Source of the DNA: Vibrio methylphosphonaticus
GTDB lineage: Bacteria > Pseudomonadota > Gammaproteobacteria > Enterobacterales > Vibrionaceae
DNA: 64,000 nt
NCBI RefSeq assembly: GCF_023634655.1
Contig: NZ_JAMKMS010000001.1
Span: 186,001-250,000 of the forward strand
Reading direction: 5' to 3'
The notes under the pieces were generated by a model that was not told the origin of the DNA, made no database searches, and saw nothing but the letters and a program-made list of their open reading frames with translations. Every line of letters starts with the position of its first letter. The first letter of the stretch is position 1. This document shows, in pieces, positions 41,227 to 52,457 of the stretch. The translations under genes were made by a program, and so were the position numbers.

Positions 41227-43572
41227 ATGCAGCAATCAGAAATACTTTCTCTCGCAGAACGACTAATTCCGGCTTATCACGCCGAAGATTTCGACTTTGT
41301 TCTCAAACAAATCACTGAAGGCGAAACGCCATCAGCCAAACTGCTCGTTAAAATGGAGCTCAATAGACTAATGGCACCTTGCCATAAGCGTATTGATCTT
41401 CGTGGGCGCGTGTCTTCACATTGCCATGAATATCAGTTTGATGGGCTTACCCACTGGTTCGATGACCGAGCGTTCGATATGTATCACAAACTGACTCGTA
41501 AGTTTGGTGGTTACACTGAAGGCGTCTGGGAGGCACTCGTCAACAAACAAACCATTAGTACGATTGGCAACGAACAAAAGTTAAAGCATGAAGGTGAACT
41601 TACCGATCCCAATAGCCCTTACGCTGCCGAAGCGATTAATTTGGGCTACGACCTAAAGCGAAAAGAGAATCGTCTTAGACTTGAATCTCAAGTGTCTATT
41701 GAACTCGAAAATGGTGAACTGGTATATGGTTTAAGCGTTGATCTTTCAAACTCTGGCGCCAAATTTAAAGTACCTGGTACCTTTGATTATGATCTTGGTC
41801 AAATCATTAAAGTTCGATTCGACGAATTGGCCAAAGGCAGCAATGTCAAAGACATCGAATTGCCCATTGAATACCGTGTTCTTGGCGTTGATGGTATTCA
41901 CGGCGTCTCTCCCGTCAAGTATCTACGCACTTTAAGGCTCACGCGCACCAATGCCGTTGAGCAGGTAGTGGAAAGAACGTTAAACACAGAATCCAAAAAA
42001 ATCCGTCATGATAACCAAGACCGAATTACCCGCGCTCGTACACGAGGCTACGAGCACACGTACCTAAAACATGCGTGCAATCTACCGCTATTTTTTAGCG
42101 GTAACGAACTAAAAGTCTCCCTGCTTACCGATAATAATAAAGATATATGGAATTATTGGCACGATGAACGCCACCAGCAAGCGCTAGGCTCGTTGTTTTC
42201 ACCTGAGCGAATGGAGCTTTTGATCAAAACCGGGATCAAAGGCTGTAGCAACGTTCTTTATACCTTTACCCATGATCATAATGGCATGAAATTGTTTTAT
42301 TCCATGATGATGCCTGAAGCCAGTCGGGAAGAGCGGCAACTTTTTTGGCATGTTGGCGCCAAGCGAGCAAGCTGGAAAGCGTTTCGTCTATCCGTTTTTG
42401 AATTATCGGAAACCGATGTTGTTGCCATTTCTAAACACTACAGTGCGTTGGTGGATAAACCAGAGGAGCTGACCCACTTTGGCATCTTGCAGGAGATCAG
42501 CGATCAAACATCGGCAAGTGATTATTTATTTACTGAAAAACCGCGCATTGCCGCTAGTGGTTTAAACCGCTTCCGACATCCTAGAAAGATCATCGGTCAA
42601 CCACGTGGGCTCTATTTTGATGCTGAGACAAGACGTAGGGAACCACGCTATGAATTTCGAACGCCCGTTGCCATTACCAACCAAAATGGCGAAAGCATCG
42701 AAGGCATAACATTAGACCTATCAAAACGTGGGGCCAGCATCCAGTTAATCAGTCCCACACCAATCAGCACAGGCATGATGGTTACTGTTGCATTTAAAGA
42801 GCTGCAACTTTACAACAAGAACTTACCGCTCAATCAAGTTCCCTACACTGTTGTAAGAATGTCTGAAGATAAAAAAACCGCTTTTCTTGCTATTTCCGAG
42901 TCAGGAAAAACCATCAAGATCATTGCGTTTTTTAACGGCATGATTGAAAACAATCGTGACAAACTTCTTATCAAAAATGAGGTTTTACCAAGTCCTGAGT
43001 TACTTGAGTCTTTGCATAATGTGTTGTTAGGTAAGATGGTCAGTACACCGGTATACATAGACAAACGAGGCACTTCGGTTAAGAGCCGAGTCGTCGGTGT
43101 CAATTTCCCACTACCTGGTTATCTGCAATTTTTCGAGCGAATTAGTCATCAACAAAACCTTGCACTCGAACCGATATTCAAAGGGCGCAGTAATAGCATG
43201 ATTGCCGAACCAATGAAACGCAGACCCGGTTCTAAAATCGTTTATCATGAGTTGTATATTGGGGTATTAAAACTCGGCGACCGAATTCAGTCGGTCCATA
43301 CACGACTTCGTGAAGACTTTGACTCAACACAAAAGCGGATAAGGTTCATTAAAGACGCCTTAACAATGGGTGAATTGTACATACTGAGAGTCTCTTCTGG
43401 CCCTGTTTTCGACGCACTGACCACATTGATGAAAAAAGACATCAACGAGCTATTAACCCTTAGCCTAAGTCACGCGAGAAATTTAGAAAATGAGATGACG
43501 GCAATTTGTGGCTACTGTGAGATCATTGATATTACTGAAGAGGTGCTCATTCGCTTGGAGCTGAATTACTGA
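41227..43572 (+). CDS. plzC: Two-PilZ-domain cyclic di-GMP-binding protein (PlzC-like)
   Basis: A 781-residue protein with two PilZ domains. In the first, R145 and R149 form RxxxR and DLSNSG is at 172-177. In the second, R470 and R474 form RxxxR and DLSKRG is at 497-502. These are the cyclic di-GMP contact residues, so both domains look able to bind. No signal peptide or membrane segment is seen. The position between radA and serB matches V. cholerae PlzC as I recall it. PilZ proteins of vibrios affect motility and biofilm; the output of this one is unknown. Confidence 0.85.
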   Translation: MQQSEILSLAERLIPAYHAEDFDFVLKQITEGETPSAKLLVKMELNRLMAPCHKRIDLRGRVSSHCHEYQFDGLTHWFDDRAFDMYHKLTRKFGGYTEGVWEALVNKQTISTIGNEQKLKHEGELTDPNSPYAAEAINLGYDLKRKENRLRLESQVSIELENGELVYGLSVDLSNSGAKFKVPGTFDYDLGQIIKVRFDELAKGSNVKDIELPIEYRVLGVDGIHGVSPVKYLRTLRLTRTNAVEQVVERTLNTESKKIRHDNQDRITRARTRGYEHTYLKHACNLPLFFSGNELKVSLLTDNNKDIWNYWHDERHQQALGSLFSPERMELLIKTGIKGCSNVLYTFTHDHNGMKLFYSMMMPEASREERQLFWHVGAKRASWKAFRLSVFELSETDVVAISKHYSALVDKPEELTHFGILQEISDQTSASDYLFTEKPRIAASGLNRFRHPRKIIGQPRGLYFDAETRRREPRYEFRTPVAITNQNGESIEGITLDLSKRGASIQLISPTPISTGMMVTVAFKELQLYNKNLPLNQVPYTVVRMSEDKKTAFLAISESGKTIKIIAFFNGMIENNRDKLLIKNEVLPSPELLESLHNVLLGKMVSTPVYIDKRGTSVKSRVVGVNFPLPGYLQFFERISHQQNLALEPIFKGRSNSMIAEPMKRRPGSKIVYHELYIGVLKLGDRIQSVHTRLREDFDSTQKRIRFIKDALTMGELYILRVSSGPVFDALTTLMKKDINELLTLSLSHARNLENEMTAICGYCEIIDITEEVLIRLELNY

Positions 43573-43603
43573 GCGGCCTAATCTAACCCTAACCTTCTCT
43601 TTA

Positions 43604-43642
43604 CTAAAAAGGGGGATTGCCGACTAGCAATCCCCCTTTTTT
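43604..43642. terminator. bidirectional terminator, PilZ gene / serB
   Basis: A 14-bp stem, GGGGGATTGC pairing with GCAATCCCCC, extended by A and T runs, between convergent genes. Confidence 0.93.
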
Positions 43643-43696
43643 CAGATATCTGCCCCGCATTGCCTAACTCAATAAATCAAGTTCACGAATGAGGTA

Positions 43697-44665
43697 TTAC
43701 CAATTCACTCTTTTTTGCTTGGCAAGTAACCCTGACAATATGCAGACCACGCCACCGAGTCCGGCAAACTTAATGGCCACTTGCGCTTTTTCTTCGACTT
43801 TAGGTTTTGCATGGTAAGCAATACCCAACCCAGCCGCATGCATCATCACTAAGTCATTCGCACCATCACCAACGGCAATCGTGTTGTGTGGTTCAATATC
43901 ATACTCTTCCGCTAGCGACTGCAAAATATCGGCTTTCATTTCGGCATCTACCACTTCACCAATCACGGCGCCAGTCAGTTTGCCATCGACAATTTCCAGC
44001 GTATTAGATTGAGCATAATCAAGCGATAACTCTTGCTTTAAGTAATCTGAAAAGTAGGTAAACCCACCTGATGCAATCGCTGTTTTCCAACCACGAGACT
44101 GCAGCGTTTTAATCATTTCCCTTAGCTCTGGCATCATAGGTAACTCGGCACGAACAACGCTAAGTATTGACTCATCGGCACCTTTCAATGCCCCGACTCG
44201 CTGACGTAAGCTTTGTTCAAAGTCGAGCTCGCCTTGCATCGCGCGCTCTGTCACATGTGCCACTTGCTTACCAACACCGGCCAACTTAGCGATCTCATCA
44301 ATGCACTCAATTTGAATCGCTGTTGAATCCATATCAAGTACGATTACTCCCGGCTTATTAAGATCTGGCACGTCACACAATGCCGAACAATCGATCTGCA
44401 GTTCGGCCAGTATCTTCTGATGCTCAGACGTTAACGTTCCAGCCATTAACGCCACTTCATACGAACCAACTTGCCAAACTTCAAGAATACGACTCGATCG
44501 TCCAACATAAAAGTCCATGTCGTTGAACATACTGACCGAGAGGTAAGGGGCATACACAATCCAAGAGGCTTTGCTTTTTTCTAGTTGATGTGAAAATAGG
44601 GTTTCCGGAAAGCGCTCCTTTAAGGGAATACGCTTTGAAATCACTAAAGGCTTTACCGCGTCCAT
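43697..44665 (-). CDS. serB: Phosphoserine phosphatase
   Basis: HAD-superfamily enzyme making serine from phosphoserine, 322 residues. The nucleophile motif is DMDSTAIQIECIDE near residue 112. SGGFTYFSDYL is motif II, and GDGANDLVMM is motif IV with the Mg-binding aspartates. The N-terminal 105 residues are the regulatory-like extension of E. coli-type SerB. Divergent from ytjB, the arrangement known in gammaproteobacteria. Confidence 0.97.
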   Translation of the reverse strand: MDAVKPLVISKRIPLKERFPETLFSHQLEKSKASWIVYAPYLSVSMFNDMDFYVGRSSRILEVWQVGSYEVALMAGTLTSEHQKILAELQIDCSALCDVPDLNKPGVIVLDMDSTAIQIECIDEIAKLAGVGKQVAHVTERAMQGELDFEQSLRQRVGALKGADESILSVVRAELPMMPELREMIKTLQSRGWKTAIASGGFTYFSDYLKQELSLDYAQSNTLEIVDGKLTGAVIGEVVDAEMKADILQSLAEEYDIEPHNTIAVGDGANDLVMMHAAGLGIAYHAKPKVEEKAQVAIKFAGLGGVVCILSGLLAKQKRVNW

Positions 44666-44771
44666 GTCTTATCCTTCATAAGAAAATTACTACGACGGTA
44701 ACCTATTGCAATTTACTTGTGCAAGTCTCAATATAAACCAATCAGTAATTTCTTAGACCTTTTGTAAAATT

Positions 44772-45374
44772 ATGGACGGTTCACTGTTTTCATTTCGCAA
44801 CTTTTTACGCATTGTCGCGCTAGGGCTCATTGGTGCGATGGTCTTTTTTATCACCACTAATAGCTTTGTTATCAGCAAAGGTAACGAAAGAATTCAAAAC
44901 AATCAGCTAGAGGTGCTAAGTAAAATATTAATTTCCCAAGCTTCGCTTTCTGCTCGACAAATGCTTATCGATCAAGACCAAGAGCGCCTAGGTGCGTTGA
45001 CCAATCAATTAGCAACAGAAAGGTTGGTACTGGATGCGACGGTATACAATGCTGAAGGGGTGAAAGTAGCGGCCAGTACCGATGCAAAATCAGCCAGAGA
45101 GGTACTCGGACTCGATACACCACTCGCGACCGCCAGTATCGGGCGCCAGCAACTTATCGAGCCGATCATCAATGACAATAGCATTATCGGTTTTGTACGT
45201 ATTACGTTTGAAACTGGAAAAGTGACCGCCATTTCAGATCATCACTACCGAAAAAGTGATCGCTACATGTACATGATGATACTGATGAGCTTTATTTCTG
45301 GTGTCTTGTTACTCGTGATTCTGCGTCGTCCGAACAAGAATAAAGGTGAGAATTTGCTGTTAAAGCAATCTTAA
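44772..45374 (+). CDS. ytjB: YtjB/Smp-family membrane protein
   Basis: A 200-residue inner-membrane protein with one hydrophobic helix near residues 12-30 and another near 170-188. Between them lies a periplasmic domain of about 140 residues (SARQMLIDQDQERLGALTNQ). This layout and the position divergent from serB match the YtjB (Smp) family, whose function is unclear. Confidence 0.88.
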   Translation: MDGSLFSFRNFLRIVALGLIGAMVFFITTNSFVISKGNERIQNNQLEVLSKILISQASLSARQMLIDQDQERLGALTNQLATERLVLDATVYNAEGVKVAASTDAKSAREVLGLDTPLATASIGRQQLIEPIINDNSIIGFVRITFETGKVTAISDHHYRKSDRYMYMMILMSFISGVLLLVILRRPNKNKGENLLLKQS

Positions 45375-45384
45375 AATAACACCA

Positions 45385-45417
45385 TAAAAAAACCTCGCCA
45401 CAGCGAGGTTTTTTTAT
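45385..45417. terminator. bidirectional terminator, ytjB / deoD
   Basis: AACCTCGC-CACA-GCGAGGTT with flanking A and T runs, between convergent genes. Confidence 0.9.
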
Positions 45418-45429
45418 GACTAGTCACGA

Positions 45430-46149
45430 TTAATCTTCGTCGCCCAGTAGCACGGAGTCTAACGCAATCTCCATCATTTCATTAAACGTTGTTGCACGTT
45501 CATCTGATGTCGTTTGTTCACCGGTTTTAATATGGTCAGAGACCGTACAGATTGCCAGTGCTTTAGCGCCATACTCTGCCGCAACACCGTAAATACCAGC
45601 AGCTTCCATTTCAACGCCAACGATGCCATATTTATCCATTACATCAAACATGTCTGGATCCGGGGTATAAAACAGTTCAGCCGAAAATAAGTTGCCGACC
45701 TTAACGTTAATACCGCGAGCTTTTGCCGCTTCTTCTGCGTTTCTGACCATTTGGTAGTCAGCAATAGCCGCAAAGTCATGGTCTTTAAAACGAATTCGAT
45801 TCACTTTCGAATCCGTACATGCGCCCATGCCAATCACGACATCACGAACTTTAATGTCTTCGTTTACCGCACCACAACTGCCTACTCGAATAATCTTTTT
45901 AACACCGAAATCTTTAATCAGTTCCGTGACATAAATAGAACATGATGGGATACCCATACCATGCCCCATTACAGAGATTCGGCGACCTTTGTATGTACCT
46001 GTGTAGCCATACATACTGCGTACATCACAAACCTGCACCGCGTCATCCAAAAACGTGTCTGCTATGTACTTTGCACGAAGGGGATCCCCCGGCATCAATA
46101 CGACGTCAGCAAAATCACCCATTTCTGCATTAATGTGAGGAGTGGCCAT
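45430..46149 (-). CDS. deoD: Purine nucleoside phosphorylase DeoD
   Basis: Cleaves purine (deoxy)ribonucleosides with phosphate, 239 residues, hexameric PNP type. [16 protein letters not shown] carries phosphate-binding Arg; [17 protein letters not shown] is the family signature; [13 protein letters not shown] contacts ribose and SDHIKTGE holds the catalytic Asp. Last gene of deoCABD, separated from deoB by 181 bases including a tandem repeat. Confidence 0.97.
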   Translation of the reverse strand: MATPHINAEMGDFADVVLMPGDPLRAKYIADTFLDDAVQVCDVRSMYGYTGTYKGRRISVMGHGMGIPSCSIYVTELIKDFGVKKIIRVGSCGAVNEDIKVRDVVIGMGACTDSKVNRIRFKDHDFAAIADYQMVRNAEEAAKARGINVKVGNLFSAELFYTPDPDMFDVMDKYGIVGVEMEAAGIYGVAAEYGAKALAICTVSDHIKTGEQTTSDERATTFNEMMEIALDSVLLGDED

Positions 46150-46269
46150 TGTGTTTTCCTTATTGATTAACAGCGGTCATTGGTCGTTGATTAGATTTAA
46201 CAAGCTAAGCTAACTCACTACCTAAACCACTAAATTTATTATAAATTAAAGCGCTAATATGTTTATATA

Positions 46270-46304
46270 CTAGGAACTAGGAACTAGGAACTAGGAACTA
46301 GGAA
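46270..46304. repeat. tandem heptamer repeat, five copies, deoB-deoD gap
   Basis: CTAGGAA occurs five times in perfect tandem and is followed by a partial sixth copy (CT). It sits about 120 bases upstream of deoD and about 26 bases past the deoB stop on the minus strand. Each unit contains CTAG, a rare tetranucleotide in enteric-type genomes. Confidence 0.95.
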
Positions 46305-46330
46305 CTTAATCCTAGCCCTTCAAAACTGTC

Positions 46331-47551
46331 CTACAAAAAGCGTTTACCGTAGTCCATTGGAGACGTACCAAAATAGCTAGCTAAGCTTTGACCAATATCA
46401 GCGAAGCTGTCACGAAGTCCTAATGAGCCTGCCGGTATTTTGTGACCGTAAACAATCACTGGGATGTGCTCACGCGTGTGGTCGGTCCCCGGCCAGGTTG
46501 GATCACAGCCGTGGTCTGCGGTAAGAATCAACACATCGTCTTCTTCCATCAGCTCAATCACTTCATCGATACGAGAATCAAAATACTCTAATGCTGCTGC
46601 GTAACCTGCGACGTCACGGCGGTGACCGTACGCCGAATCAAAATCAACAAAGTTAGTGAAGACAATCGTGTTATCGCCAGCAACTTTAATTTGCTCTTTG
46701 GTTGCTTCAAACAGCGCTGGGATACCTGTCGCTTTGACTTTTTTAGTGATACCGCAGTTTGCGTAGATATCGGCAATTTTACCGATAGAAACAACCTGAC
46801 CTTGTTTCTCTTCCACTAATTTAGTCAGTACCGTTGGCGCTGGCGGCTCTACAGAAAGATCTCGGCGGTTACCTGTACGCTCAAACTGACCTTTGCCTGG
46901 GCCAATAAATGGGCGCGCGATAACACGGCCAATGTTGTAGTCTTCTAGCTCTTCACGGGCAATCTGGCAAAGCGCTAACAAACGGTCAAGGCCGAACGTT
47001 TCTTCGTGACAAGCAATCTGGAATACTGAGTCCGCCGATGTGTAAAATATTGGCAGTCCTGTTTTCATATGCTCTTCACCAAGGTCATCAAGTACTTGGG
47101 TCCCTGATGCGTGGCAGTTTCCTAGGAAACCGTCCAATTCCGCACGTTTAAGAATACGGTCAGTCAGCTCTTTCGGGAACGCGTTCTCTTTATCCGTGAA
47201 ATAGCCCCACTCAAACAAGACCGGTACACCAGCAATTTCCCAGTGACCCGATGGCGTGTCTTTACCAGATGAAAGCTCCGCGGCGTGCCCATAAGCACCG
47301 ATGACTTCTATGTCATCATGCATGCCTTGAGCTAGTGCACCGGTTGATTCTTTATGTGCCATAGCTAAACCCAGCTTTGAAAGGTTTGGCAGCGTCAACG
47401 CGCCACTACGCTGATCATTATCAGCGAAGCCTTTCGCACAATGCTCAGCAATGTGCCCCATGGTATCAGAGCCCACATCGCCAAACTTTTCAGCGTCGCC
47501 TGCCTCACCAATACCAAATGAATCTAATACTAAAATAAATGCTCGTTTCAT
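46331..47551 (-). CDS. deoB: Phosphopentomutase DeoB
   Basis: Converts (deoxy)ribose-1-phosphate to the 5-phosphate, 406 residues. It belongs to the alkaline phosphatase superfamily with two Mn ions: [12 protein letters not shown] at the N-terminus, then [23 protein letters not shown] and [11 protein letters not shown] supply the metal ligands. deoA precedes it by 15 bases. Confidence 0.97.
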   Translation of the reverse strand: MKRAFILVLDSFGIGEAGDAEKFGDVGSDTMGHIAEHCAKGFADNDQRSGALTLPNLSKLGLAMAHKESTGALAQGMHDDIEVIGAYGHAAELSSGKDTPSGHWEIAGVPVLFEWGYFTDKENAFPKELTDRILKRAELDGFLGNCHASGTQVLDDLGEEHMKTGLPIFYTSADSVFQIACHEETFGLDRLLALCQIAREELEDYNIGRVIARPFIGPGKGQFERTGNRRDLSVEPPAPTVLTKLVEEKQGQVVSIGKIADIYANCGITKKVKATGIPALFEATKEQIKVAGDNTIVFTNFVDFDSAYGHRRDVAGYAAALEYFDSRIDEVIELMEEDDVLILTADHGCDPTWPGTDHTREHIPVIVYGHKIPAGSLGLRDSFADIGQSLASYFGTSPMDYGKRFL

Positions 47552-47566
47552 AATCTCTCTCCCACC

Positions 47567-48901
47567 CTATGCCAAGTCTTCCGCACGAATATGGCGGTAC
47601 ACGCATGGGGTTTCTGTATAGGGTTGTTCACCGACAGTTACCGCCGCTTTTAGCGCATTTGCCGCCTCTTGCCATTGCGCTTCATTGCGCGCATGGATAA
47701 CGGCTAACGGTTTTTCTTGACTCGCCGTTTCACCCAGTCTGATAAATTGGTCGAAGCCTACCGCGTAATCAATGTTGTCCGTCGCAACACGACGACCACC
47801 GCCCATCCCTACTACCGCCATACCAATGGCACGAGTATCCATCGCAGAGACTGTGCCTGCAATATCGGCATAAACAGGCTTAATAATGTCGGCTTTATCT
47901 AGGTAGTTATCGTAGTTTTCAACGAAATCTGTTGGGCCACCTAAACCTGATACCATCGTGCCAAAGCACTGGGCCGCTTTTCCATTGTTCAAGACGTCAT
48001 TTAGCATCATGTTTGCTTGCTCAGTATCGCTAGCAAGCTTAGCCAACACTAACATTTCACTACACAGTGCCATCGTCACTTCGTACAATCGTGGATTACG
48101 GTATTCGCCCGTTAAGAACTGTACCGCTTCACGTACTTCTACGGCATTACCAGCAGACGATGCCAGAACTTGGTTCATATCAGTAAGAATAGCAGTTGTC
48201 TTTGTACCCGCGCCGTTTGCCACCGCGACGATGGAGTTGGCTAACTCTTCAGATGCTTCATAAGTGGGCATAAACGCCCCAGAACCGACCTTGACATCCA
48301 TCACTAACGACTCAAGGCCAGCCGCCAGTTTCTTGGATAAAATCGATGCTGTAATCAAAGAGATATTGTCAACGGTTGCCGTGATATCACGCGTGGCATA
48401 GACACGTTTATCAGCCGGCGCTAAGTCACCTGTTTGGCCGATAATTGCAACGCCTGCGTCCTTCGTCACTTCACCAAAGACTTCGTTTGTCGGGGTAATA
48501 TCATAGCCAGGGATAGACTCTAGTTTATCAAGCGTGCCCCCTGTATGACCCAAACCGCGCCCAGAGATCATTGGAACGAATCCGCCGCAAGCTGCGATCA
48601 TAGGGCCAAGCATTAACGAGGTCACATCACCAACACCGCCGGTCGAGTGTTTATCAACAATAGGACCACCAAAATTCATATGGCCCCAATCGATAACCAT
48701 GCCAGAGTCACGCATGGCGCAAGTCAGCGCAATACGTTCTGGCATAGTCATTTCATTAAAAAATATCGTCATTGCGAAAGCCGCAATTTGACCTTCAGAT
48801 ACTGTGTCGTTAGCGACACCTTGGATGAAGAAGTTAATTTCTTCTGCGCTCAGCACGTGGCCATCGCGTTTTTTACGAATAATTTCTTGTGGTAAATACA
48901 T
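47567..48901 (-). CDS. deoA: Thymidine phosphorylase DeoA
   Basis: Phosphorolyses thymidine and deoxyuridine, 444 residues. The signature [14 protein letters not shown] lies near residue 83, the phosphate-binding [17 protein letters not shown] near residue 113, and [12 protein letters not shown] near residue 188. Second gene of deoCABD. Confidence 0.97.
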   Translation of the reverse strand: MYLPQEIIRKKRDGHVLSAEEINFFIQGVANDTVSEGQIAAFAMTIFFNEMTMPERIALTCAMRDSGMVIDWGHMNFGGPIVDKHSTGGVGDVTSLMLGPMIAACGGFVPMISGRGLGHTGGTLDKLESIPGYDITPTNEVFGEVTKDAGVAIIGQTGDLAPADKRVYATRDITATVDNISLITASILSKKLAAGLESLVMDVKVGSGAFMPTYEASEELANSIVAVANGAGTKTTAILTDMNQVLASSAGNAVEVREAVQFLTGEYRNPRLYEVTMALCSEMLVLAKLASDTEQANMMLNDVLNNGKAAQCFGTMVSGLGGPTDFVENYDNYLDKADIIKPVYADIAGTVSAMDTRAIGMAVVGMGGGRRVATDNIDYAVGFDQFIRLGETASQEKPLAVIHARNEAQWQEAANALKAAVTVGEQPYTETPCVYRHIRAEDLA

Positions 48902-48985
48902 TAGTACCTCCCCAGTCTAAGCTTGGGTTATAGGGTATAGAGGGAATGGTGGTGACAAGGGTTCGTCACCACCTAAAGCGTTAGA

Positions 48986-49762
48986 TTAATATGCAGATGG
49001 ATCTGCAGTTTCGTCCGTTACTTCTAATGTATTTAGGAGGTTGGTCAGCAGGCTTGAAGCACCAAAGCGATAGTGCATGTTATCTGCCCAATCTGCGCCT
49101 AGGATATCATCTGCCATTGCAAGGTATGCCGCTGCATCTTCAGCCGTACGAACGCCACCAGCAGGCTTAAAGCCAACTGTTTTTGCTACGCCCATATCGC
49201 GAATCACTTCTAGCATCATGCGAGCGTACTCTGGCGTTGCATTAACCGGCACTTTACCTGTTGAAGTTTTGATGAAGTCAGCACCAGCATTGATACAAAT
49301 TTCTGACGCTTTCTTGATGAGAGCTTCTTCTTTTAGTTCACCCGTTTCAATGATGACTTTTAGAAGAATGTCACCACACGCCGCTTTACACTGTTTCACA
49401 AGTTCAAAGCCAACGTCTTCGTTGCCAGCCATAAGAGCGCGGTATGGGAATACGACGTCAACTTCGTCCGCACCATAGGCAACCGCCGCTTTCGTTTCAG
49501 CAACTGCGATAGCAATATCATCATTACCGTGTGGGAAGTTAGTCACAGTAGCAATACGAACATCCGGCGTACCTTGTTCACGAAGTGTTTTCTTCGCAAT
49601 TGGTACAAAACGTGGATAAATACACACTGCTGCCGTATTACCCACAGACGTTTTCGCGTCATGACACAACGAGATCACTTTTGCATCCGTGTCATCTTCG
49701 TTAAGTGTTGTAAGATCCATCAGTTTAAGTGCACGTAACGCTGCTGATTTTAAATCGCTCAT
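48986..49762 (-). CDS. deoC: Deoxyribose-phosphate aldolase DeoC
   Basis: Class I aldolase splitting deoxyribose-5-phosphate to acetaldehyde and glyceraldehyde-3-phosphate, 258 residues. The Schiff-base Lys is in FIKTSTGK near residue 167, and the activating Lys in [11 protein letters not shown] near residue 201. First gene of deoCABD. Confidence 0.97.
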   Translation of the reverse strand: MSDLKSAALRALKLMDLTTLNEDDTDAKVISLCHDAKTSVGNTAAVCIYPRFVPIAKKTLREQGTPDVRIATVTNFPHGNDDIAIAVAETKAAVAYGADEVDVVFPYRALMAGNEDVGFELVKQCKAACGDILLKVIIETGELKEEALIKKASEICINAGADFIKTSTGKVPVNATPEYARMMLEVIRDMGVAKTVGFKPAGGVRTAEDAAAYLAMADDILGADWADNMHYRFGASSLLTNLLNTLEVTDETADPSAY

Positions 49763-50111
49763 TTCTATCTCCGGTCAATATATTCAATTAATTACCTGAC
49801 ACACTGTCAGCAATAAATGAACGGACTTGGTTCCTTGAAGACTCGACGCTTCGCGCCAATCGCTTTCCATGTCGCCGCACAGTACCAATTCGTATTTGTC
49901 CAACCAATTTATTTAAGGTGGAGAACCAGTTCTGGGCTAAGTAAATCACCATCAAACATGGTTATCTACTGAGTAGCCTATACAGTATAGAACTCTTCCT
50001 CAAAACGGTAGTCACGAATAATACGCAAACGGTTTGTATCTCAAAAAAAACCGTCGTTGTTCCCTTCATGCCATACATGGTAGGGATTTGGGGGTTTCTT
50101 GCCCCAAAAAA
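49763..50111 (-). promoter_or_regulatory. deoC upstream region with LacI-family-like site
   Basis: About 350 non-coding bases. ACGCAAACGGTTTGTAT at 50023-50039 looks like a CytR/PurR-type palindrome with one extra central base. CTGACA-CAC-TGTCAG at 49796-49810 is a small palindrome in the deoC leader. TTGGGG pairs with CCCCAA near 50086-50106. CytR control of deo is known in enterobacteria; here it is inference. Confidence 0.4.
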
Positions 50112-50112
50112 A

Positions 50113-50147
50113 CAAAAAAGCCCCGCAGCAATTTCTTGCTACGGGGC
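50113..50147 (-). terminator. terminator of nupC
   Basis: GCCCCG pairs with CGGGGC, with an inner AGCAA/TTGCT pair; the A-run to the left gives a minus-strand T-run. A weaker second stem lies just beyond. Confidence 0.88.
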
Positions 50148-50190
50148 GATTTATTGTGGCGTCTATATACTAATAACCTTCGGCTAACAG

Positions 50191-51456
50191 TTACATTGCC
50201 GCAAGGCTAAGACAGAAGCCTGCAATCGTTGCTGCCATCAAGTTAGATAGTGTACCAGCAATCACTGCCTTCACACCCATGCGAGCGATATCACCGCGAC
50301 GCTTAGGCGCTAAACTACCTAGACCACCCAGTAGAATCGCGATAGAAGATAAGTTCGCAAAACCACAAAGTGCAAATGAGATGATTGCTTTCGTCTTATC
50401 AGAAAGAACCACTGGCGCCGCTTCCGTTAGGTAAGGGGCAAAGTTTGCAAAGGCAACGAATTCGTTCGCAACGGTTTTCATACCGATGAACTCACCAGCA
50501 ACAATCGCTTCTTCCCATGGCACACCGATAAGGAATGCAAGAGGAGCAAATACCCAACCTAGTAGCAATTCAAGGCGAAGTTCAGGCATACCGAACCAAC
50601 CACCAACGCCACCAAGCATACCGTTCACAAGAGCGATCAGGCCGATGAATGCGATAAGCATTGCACCAACGTTAAGTGCTAGCTGAAGACCCGCTGAAGC
50701 GCCACCTGCAGCTGCATCGATAACGTTCGCTGGTTTGTCATCACCTTCTGCTTCCATGTCGTGAAGCTGATCGATTGGCTCGTCAGTTTCAGGTTTCATG
50801 ATTTTAGCAAACAGTAGACCACCAGGTGCTGCCATAAATGACGCAGCTACCAAGTATTCAATTGGCACGCCCATAGAAGCGTAACCTGCAAGAACACCAC
50901 CAGCAATAGAAGCTAAGCCACCACACATAACTGCGAATAGCTCAGATTGAGTCATTTTTGGTACAAAAGGACGAACAACAAGAGGGGCTTCAGTTTGACC
51001 AACGAAGATGTTTGCTGCTGCTGACATAGATTCTGCACGAGATGTGCCTAGTGCTTTTTGTAAGCCACCACCAAGAATCTTGATAACCCACTGCATAACA
51101 CCTAGGTAATACAGCACTGAAACTAGCGCAGAGAAAAAGATAAGTGTTGGTAGTACACGGAATGCGAAAATGAAACCACCGCCACCAAATACTTCAAACA
51201 TTTTGTCTGAGACTAGACCACCAAATAGGAACGATGAACCATCATTACCGTAGTTGATGACGTTAGAAATAGCGTCAGAGAATCCGCGTAGCACTTCTTG
51301 TCCCCAAGGAACGTAAAGTACGAATGCACCGAGTAAAAATTGAATAGCGAATGCGCCACCCACTGTTCTGATATTAATAGCTTTGCGGTTATCTGATAAT
51401 AATACTGCGATTCCGATCAGTACTACCATTCCAACCAGGCTCATAAACAGGCTCAT
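50191..51456 (-). CDS. nupC: Concentrative nucleoside transporter NupC
   Basis: Inner-membrane nucleoside symporter of 421 residues with about eight to ten hydrophobic segments. CNT-family hallmarks are [20 protein letters not shown] near residues 153-172 and [21 protein letters not shown] near residue 318. It feeds nucleosides to the deo enzymes encoded just downstream on the same strand. Confidence 0.95.
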   Translation of the reverse strand: MSLFMSLVGMVVLIGIAVLLSDNRKAINIRTVGGAFAIQFLLGAFVLYVPWGQEVLRGFSDAISNVINYGNDGSSFLFGGLVSDKMFEVFGGGGFIFAFRVLPTLIFFSALVSVLYYLGVMQWVIKILGGGLQKALGTSRAESMSAAANIFVGQTEAPLVVRPFVPKMTQSELFAVMCGGLASIAGGVLAGYASMGVPIEYLVAASFMAAPGGLLFAKIMKPETDEPIDQLHDMEAEGDDKPANVIDAAAGGASAGLQLALNVGAMLIAFIGLIALVNGMLGGVGGWFGMPELRLELLLGWVFAPLAFLIGVPWEEAIVAGEFIGMKTVANEFVAFANFAPYLTEAAPVVLSDKTKAIISFALCGFANLSSIAILLGGLGSLAPKRRGDIARMGVKAVIAGTLSNLMAATIAGFCLSLAAM

Positions 51457-51599
51457 AGTTTATGACTTCCTTATATAATTATTTGGCGTGTAATAAAAGT
51501 TGAAGCTCAAAAGCGGGGGCGATTATACAAACCCTCAGAAAAGAAAGTAGTACCCCCTTCACACTTTCGACCTCAACACATAAGACGTACATGTAATTT

Positions 51600-51615
51600 T
51601 GAGATACTGATCACA
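51600..51615. promoter_or_regulatory. CRP-like site upstream of nupC
   Basis: TGAGA-TACTGA-TCACA matches the CRP consensus except for one base in the left half. It is 144 bases before the nupC start. Confidence 0.55.
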
Positions 51616-51647
51616 ATAAGGCACTGTAACAAAGTTCAATTTAACAA

Positions 51648-52457
51648 TTATACGTAACTTTTATCACAAATAAAAAACAGCGATTTGCTATTATTTAGGA
51701 GTTGTGACGTAACCGTTTGCGCACTTTCACTTCGCAGCATGATAAGTGTTGATAGGGTCAACTTTAGCATTTCTGGTTTATTAATAGTGCCCTGATAACC
51801 ACTTAATGGCATATCTGGCGCGTCAGTTTCGATTAATAAATAATCAAGTGGGAGTTTTGAAATGGTGTCACGAGTCTTCTTAGCGCGTTCATAAGAAATA
51901 ACGCCCCCGACACCGATATAAATACCTAATTTTATATAGTCCATCGCTTGCTGGTAACTGCCACTAAAGCCGTGGATCACCCCACCATATATCGGTGTGT
52001 GTTTTTTGAGTACCGCTATCATATCTTGGTGAGCTTTTCGGCAGTGCAAAATAATCGGTAGCTTGGCTTTATTCGCCAGTAAAATATGCTCCCGTAAGAT
52101 CTGTCTTTGCTGCAGCTTCGTTGGTTCAGCGTCACCGTCTTGACCTAGGTGATAGAAATCCAACCCGCATTCGCCAATCGCCACGCATTTATTAGACAAA
52201 CTTTGTGCTTGAGTGAGCCTCTGTGTTAATCGTTCAACACTGACAGTGGATACACCTGTTAAAAATAAAGGATGGAAACCAAGAGCATAGTAAATATCGG
52301 AATGTTGCTGTGCAAGCTGTGCTATTTCAGTCCAGTTTTCTTCATTGATCCCAGGGACGATCATACCCTCTACTCCTGCACGTCTCGCATCCTTCAGCAC
52401 GGTAGAAAGATCGGTTTTAGCTGCAATGAGGTCTAAATGACAGTGAGTATCAATCAT
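51648..52457 (-). CDS. yjjV: TatD-family metal-dependent hydrolase, YjjV-like
   Basis: A 269-residue TIM-barrel hydrolase. MIDTHCHLDL supplies the first metal ligands; GECGLDFYH, ILHCRKAHQDM, GVIHGFSGS and ETDAPDMPL follow in the normal TatD order. Members are 3'-5' exonucleases or deoxyribonucleases acting in DNA repair. A TatD paralogue near the deo genes is also seen in E. coli (yjjV), which guides the name. Confidence 0.88.
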   Translation of the reverse strand: MIDTHCHLDLIAAKTDLSTVLKDARRAGVEGMIVPGINEENWTEIAQLAQQHSDIYYALGFHPLFLTGVSTVSVERLTQRLTQAQSLSNKCVAIGECGLDFYHLGQDGDAEPTKLQQRQILREHILLANKAKLPIILHCRKAHQDMIAVLKKHTPIYGGVIHGFSGSYQQAMDYIKLGIYIGVGGVISYERAKKTRDTISKLPLDYLLIETDAPDMPLSGYQGTINKPEMLKLTLSTLIMLRSESAQTVTSQLLNNSKSLFFICDKSYV

